From positions 1,576,919 through 1,583,892 of the forward strand of contig CP070793.1 of assembly GCA_020346965.1 (NCBI GenBank): DNA of 6,974 bases. Reading direction: 5' to 3'. The position numbers and the translations under genes are program-made. How positions within the stretch are numbered: the first letter of the stretch is position 1; every line of letters begins with the position of its first letter. Positions 5,214 through 6,974 of the stretch are shown piece after piece. The notes below the pieces were generated by a model. It ran no database searches, was not told the origin of the DNA, and saw only the letters and a program-made list of their open reading frames with translations. This DNA is from Chloroflexota bacterium (GTDB taxonomy: Bacteria; Chloroflexota; Dehalococcoidia; GIF9; AB-539-J10).

Positions 5214-6061
5214 CTTTTTCAGCCGCAAAGTGTTCACAAAGTTCACAAAAGTTCACAAGCGAAATCCTCCATAACTTCATCAAGTTCAGAGCATCAGGAA
5301 CAAGTCCAAAGACCATCAACATATATCACCTAGCACTAGACAATTTCATTGGTTATCCCGTCACGCCTGAAGGTATCAATAATTATCTGACCTCACTGAC
5401 CTGTGGAAATGGTAAACACAATTATTATAGAGTCATCAAGACACTGTGCAGATGGCCATATCACACTGACCAGCTTCCCGCTAATCCGATTGAAAAGGTA
5501 TTACCACCACGAAGACAAAAGAAGCTATTGCCAGCTATAAGCAAAGACCAGCTAAACATGCTAGTAAGCCATGCCCTTACGGAGAGGGACAAAGTTGTCC
5601 TAAACCTTCTTTGGTATTCAGGCATAAGGCTATCTGAAGTTGCTAGTGTCAAGACTGGTGATTTCAATTGGGATGAGGAAACTGTCATTGTCCTAGGTAA
5701 AGGTAATCGCTACAGGAAGGCACTAGCTCGCAACGGTACTGTGAGAGACTGGTTCAAGAATCATGGTAGCTTGGAGATAACAGCGGATGGAATATCCACC
5801 ATGCTCAAGAGGCTAGGTAAGGCTACAGGTGTAAAGTGCAATACTCACAGTTTTAGAAGAGGTTTTGCTGTCCATCAGGTAAAATCGGGATTATCCAACA
5901 AGGTTATTCAGGCTCTTGGTGGCTGGGAGAGCCCTCATATGGTTAGCCACTATGCAGCGAGCCTGACCTTTGAAGATGCCCTTCAGCTCTACAAGCAAGC
6001 TAATCGAAGTTTGAGAACTACTTACCCAACTGACGCTACCCTCTTGGGAAAATACAGATAG
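5186..6061 (+). CDS. Tyrosine recombinase / site-specific integrase
   Basis: This is a phage-type integrase that cuts and rejoins att DNA through a tyrosine-DNA intermediate. Counting from GTG 5186, a core-binding domain lies at about 26-115 and the catalytic domain at about 120-275. The catalytic set is complete: Arg148 (WYSGIRLSEV), Lys172 (GKGNRYRKA), His221 and Arg224 (THSFRRGF), Trp247 in the His/Trp position (LGGWESP) and Tyr256 (SHYAAS). The start is abnormal. The only ATG/GTG/TTG before residue 125 is GTG 5186, which lies in the tRNA T stem without a Shine-Dalgarno, and the frame stays open back to 5147. Either a non-canonical start is used, or the true 5' end is joined on only in the excised circular form. 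The stop is followed by a strong hairpin. Function is confident; the start is not. Confidence 0.9.
   Translation: MGSNPSRDATFSAAKCSQSSQKFTSEILHNFIKFRASGTSPKTINIYHLALDNFIGYPVTPEGINNYLTSLTCGNGKHNYYRVIKTLCRWPYHTDQLPANPIEKVLPPRRQKKLLPAISKDQLNMLVSHALTERDKVVLNLLWYSGIRLSEVASVKTGDFNWDEETVIVLGKGNRYRKALARNGTVRDWFKNHGSLEITADGISTMLKRLGKATGVKCNTHSFRRGFAVHQVKSGLSNKVIQALGGWESPHMVSHYAASLTFEDALQLYKQANRSLRTTYPTDATLLGKYR
5232..5258 (+). repeat. Three close direct repeats GTTCACAA
   Basis: GTTCACAA occurs at 5232-5239, 5241-5248 and 5251-5258, i.e. every 9-10 bases, about one helical turn, starting 19 bases after the tRNA end. Regular spacing next to an att core suggests arm-type binding sites for the integrase or an accessory factor. 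They also fall within the first codons of the integrase frame. The role is inferred from spacing and position only. Confidence 0.5.
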
Positions 6062-6084
6062 ATTTAGGATAAGAAAAGAGAAGG

Positions 6085-6106
6085 GGGGGTCTCCGAGGAG
6101 ACCCCC
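6085..6106. terminator. GC-rich hairpin between convergent genes
   Basis: GGGGGTCTCC (6085-6094) is fully complementary to GGAGACCCCC (6097-6106), forming a very stable stem 24 bases after the integrase stop and 42 bases after the stop of the opposing gene. On the minus strand it is followed by CCTTCTCTTTTCTT, a pyrimidine-rich tract with T runs, so it fits an intrinsic terminator of the minus-strand secreted-protein gene best. On the plus strand no T run follows, so termination of the integrase transcript is less certain. Confidence 0.65.
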
Positions 6107-6147
6107 ATACTTAGCTAATTGCAAAATGAATACAAATGTAACCGCCT

Positions 6148-6765
6148 CTAGGGAGAAGTTTCTGTAACACCCCACGAAAACTCTATAGGGTAAGCATCTC
6201 CTCCACCATACTCAGAATTAAGGAACTCAATAACTACTGCCTCACCAGTAAATTCTAAATCAAGTCTCATTTCCTCTTCGGTAGTACCGTCAATTCCAAT
6301 CAAATAAGACCTTCCTTCGATTATCTCTCTTACTCTGATATACCCATAGTTCGGATTAATGTCTTTTATACGGATAGATACATTAAAGAGTTTAAGACCA
6401 AAGGGACTGTAATAGACTCCCAGAAAATCATTTTGAGGGCTTTCTGACTGCACATGTCCAGTGGTACAAACCATAGTTGGTATCCCATCAATTTTTGTAT
6501 CAATACCCTCAATAGCATCAGTTAAGTCAGTAGTTTGGTCACCGATATCTGTCGATATACCATCTATGCTCGAATCAATGTCTTCGAGTGCTTCAGATAC
6601 CGTGTCCCAGCCCTGAGTTGTTAATGTCGGGTCGCCTATTCTAGCCAATATTTGTTCCCATATTTCCAATGGTGTAGTACCAGGCGGTGCTGCAAGAGCT
6701 ACTCCTCCGTATATTCCGAATATTAAAACAACGGCAATTATTAGGGCGATGAATAACTTCTTCAT
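6148..6765 (-). CDS. Secreted or membrane-anchored protein of unknown function
   Basis: I do not recognise a family. The 205-residue product begins with MKK, a hydrophobic stretch (4-24) and a signal-peptidase-I-like site ALA/APPG after residue 25, so it is probably exported; an uncleaved anchor is the alternative. Residues 30-95 are acidic and contain regularly spaced Ile/Asp units (IDSSIDGIS, AIEGIDTKIDGIP), suggesting a short coiled-coil stalk. Residues 100-205 alternate hydrophobic and polar residues with Gly/Asn/Asp turns, like a small beta-sandwich. One cysteine (Cys100) marks the boundary. The ATG at 6765 has a strong Shine-Dalgarno, GAGGAGG, six bases upstream. It lies convergent to the integrase, behind a tRNA insertion site, so it is probably cargo of the integrated element. 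The gene looks intact. Confidence 0.8.
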   Translation of the reverse strand: MKKLFIALIIAVVLIFGIYGGVALAAPPGTTPLEIWEQILARIGDPTLTTQGWDTVSEALEDIDSSIDGISTDIGDQTTDLTDAIEGIDTKIDGIPTMVCTTGHVQSESPQNDFLGVYYSPFGLKLFNVSIRIKDINPNYGYIRVREIIEGRSYLIGIDGTTEEEMRLDLEFTGEAVVIEFLNSEYGGGDAYPIEFSWGVTETSP

Positions 6766-6841
6766 TTTTTCCTCCTCAAATTAAATTCTTTCATTGTCTT
6801 TATCGTCATCTGCTATTTGGATTTGTATTGTTCGGCTGCCG

Positions 6842-6852
6842 TCACCTCCTTT
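6842..6852 (-). other. Orphan consensus Shine-Dalgarno
   Basis: The minus strand reads AAAGGAGGTGA, a full match to the 16S anti-Shine-Dalgarno, but no ATG, GTG or TTG follows at normal spacing; the only GTG lies inside the motif itself. It is 77 bases upstream of the secreted-protein start, which has its own site. It may be left over from a lost or rearranged gene. Confidence 0.4.
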
Positions 6853-6861
6853 CAAAACAAG

Positions 6862-6885
6862 AACCGACCCTGTTTCAGGTCGGTT
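6862..6885. terminator. Hairpin at the end of a minus-strand reading frame
   Basis: AACCGACC (6862-6869) pairs perfectly with GGTCGGTT (6878-6885), and the loop can pair two more bases with one bulge. On the minus strand it is followed by CTTGTTTTG, a modest T-rich tract, and it contains the TGA stop (6877-6875) of the frame entering from the right edge. It fits an intrinsic terminator for that frame, located upstream of the secreted-protein gene; an attenuator role is possible but unsupported. Confidence 0.5.
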
Positions 6886-6973
6886 TCACTATTAGCTCCC
6901 TGCCCCCCAAGTGACCAAGTACAGGCGACAGTTCAGAGCCACCCTTATTAGCGATTGGAATCGCTATTTCATG
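6875..6973 (-). pseudogene. 3' end of a reading frame, possibly a frameshifted NifX-like remnant
   Basis: A minus-strand frame open to the right edge encodes HEIAIPIANKGG, then SELSPVLGHLGGRELIVKPT and a TGA at 6877-6875 inside the hairpin. The text resembles the start of dinitrogenase iron-molybdenum cofactor (NifX/NifB-type) domain proteins, which typically begin MKIAIP and soon have a HFGG-like motif. An ATG at 6972-6970 would give MKIAIP if one A were added after ATGAA; as written it reads ATG AAA TAG. So this is either a decayed, frameshifted remnant or simply the last 33 codons of an unknown gene starting beyond the window. The resemblance is short and weak. Confidence 0.3.
6949..6966. 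repeat. Short palindrome near the right edge
   Basis: TAGCGATT (6949-6956) and AATCGCTA (6959-6966) form a perfect 8-base inverted repeat with a 2-base centre, within the possible remnant frame. It is compatible with a small operator or a chance palindrome; no further context is available. Confidence 0.35.
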
Positions 6974-6974
6974 A

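Noticed and set aside
5232..5258. Short regular repeats as a CRISPR array
   Set aside because: The units are only 8 bases with 1-2 base gaps; there are no spacers and no cas genes.
5101..5322. Minus-strand frame crossing the tRNA gene
   Set aside because: It is a shadow of the tRNA and of the integrase start, with no family resemblance.
5891..6175. Minus-strand frame over the integrase end and the hairpin
   Set aside because: It is antisense to the conserved integrase catalytic region and runs through the terminator hairpin.
6762..6809. 15-codon minus-strand ORF whose TGA overlaps the secreted-protein ATG (possible leader peptide)
   Set aside because: There is no Shine-Dalgarno at proper distance, and its last codons are just the ribosome-binding site of the next gene; chance is likelier.

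Overview
The window looks like a bacterial chromosome of moderate GC content with a mobile element integrated next to a tRNA gene. The gene families and their form (a polyprenyl synthetase of the DDILGIWG type, pgk-tpiA-miaA-dapF in one run, an FmdB-type zinc ribbon, a CIRCE operator) suggest an anaerobic member of the Chloroflexota, possibly Dehalococcoidia. This is inferred from protein style only; no rRNA or other marker is present.

Region 1 (about 1-4250, minus strand) is a tight housekeeping operon. In transcription order it holds a polyprenyl diphosphate synthase, phosphoglycerate kinase (pgk), triosephosphate isomerase (tpiA), tRNA dimethylallyltransferase (miaA) and the first 88 codons of diaminopimelate epimerase (dapF), which runs off the left edge. 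Gaps are 8, 14 and 10 bases, then a 4-base ATGA overlap. The first gene makes prenyl diphosphates and MiaA uses the C5 one (DMAPP), while pgk/tpiA are central glycolysis/gluconeogenesis. The visible DapF part has Ser where the family normally has its first catalytic Cys.

Region 2 (about 4248-5090, plus strand) is a divergent small operon with a near-consensus promoter (TTGATA-N17-TATAAT) overlapped by a CIRCE element, the operator of the heat-shock repressor HrcA. It encodes a small RING/PHD-like zinc-finger protein with a tail of eight 15-bp acidic repeats, then an FmdB-family zinc ribbon. An ATGA overlap follows into a 39-codon paralogue of the first finger, broken by one in-frame TAA. HrcA normally controls chaperones, so these genes under CIRCE are the most unusual part of the window.

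Region 3 (5137 to the end) starts with a tRNA-Arg(UCU) gene, followed at once by a tyrosine recombinase whose open frame runs back into the tRNA and has no ATG, GTG or TTG outside it before its catalytic domain. This is the signature of an element integrated at the tRNA 3' end; its other junction is not in the window. Behind the integrase are a strong hairpin, a convergent gene for a small secreted or membrane-anchored protein of unknown function, and a second hairpin overlapping the end of a minus-strand reading frame at the right edge.
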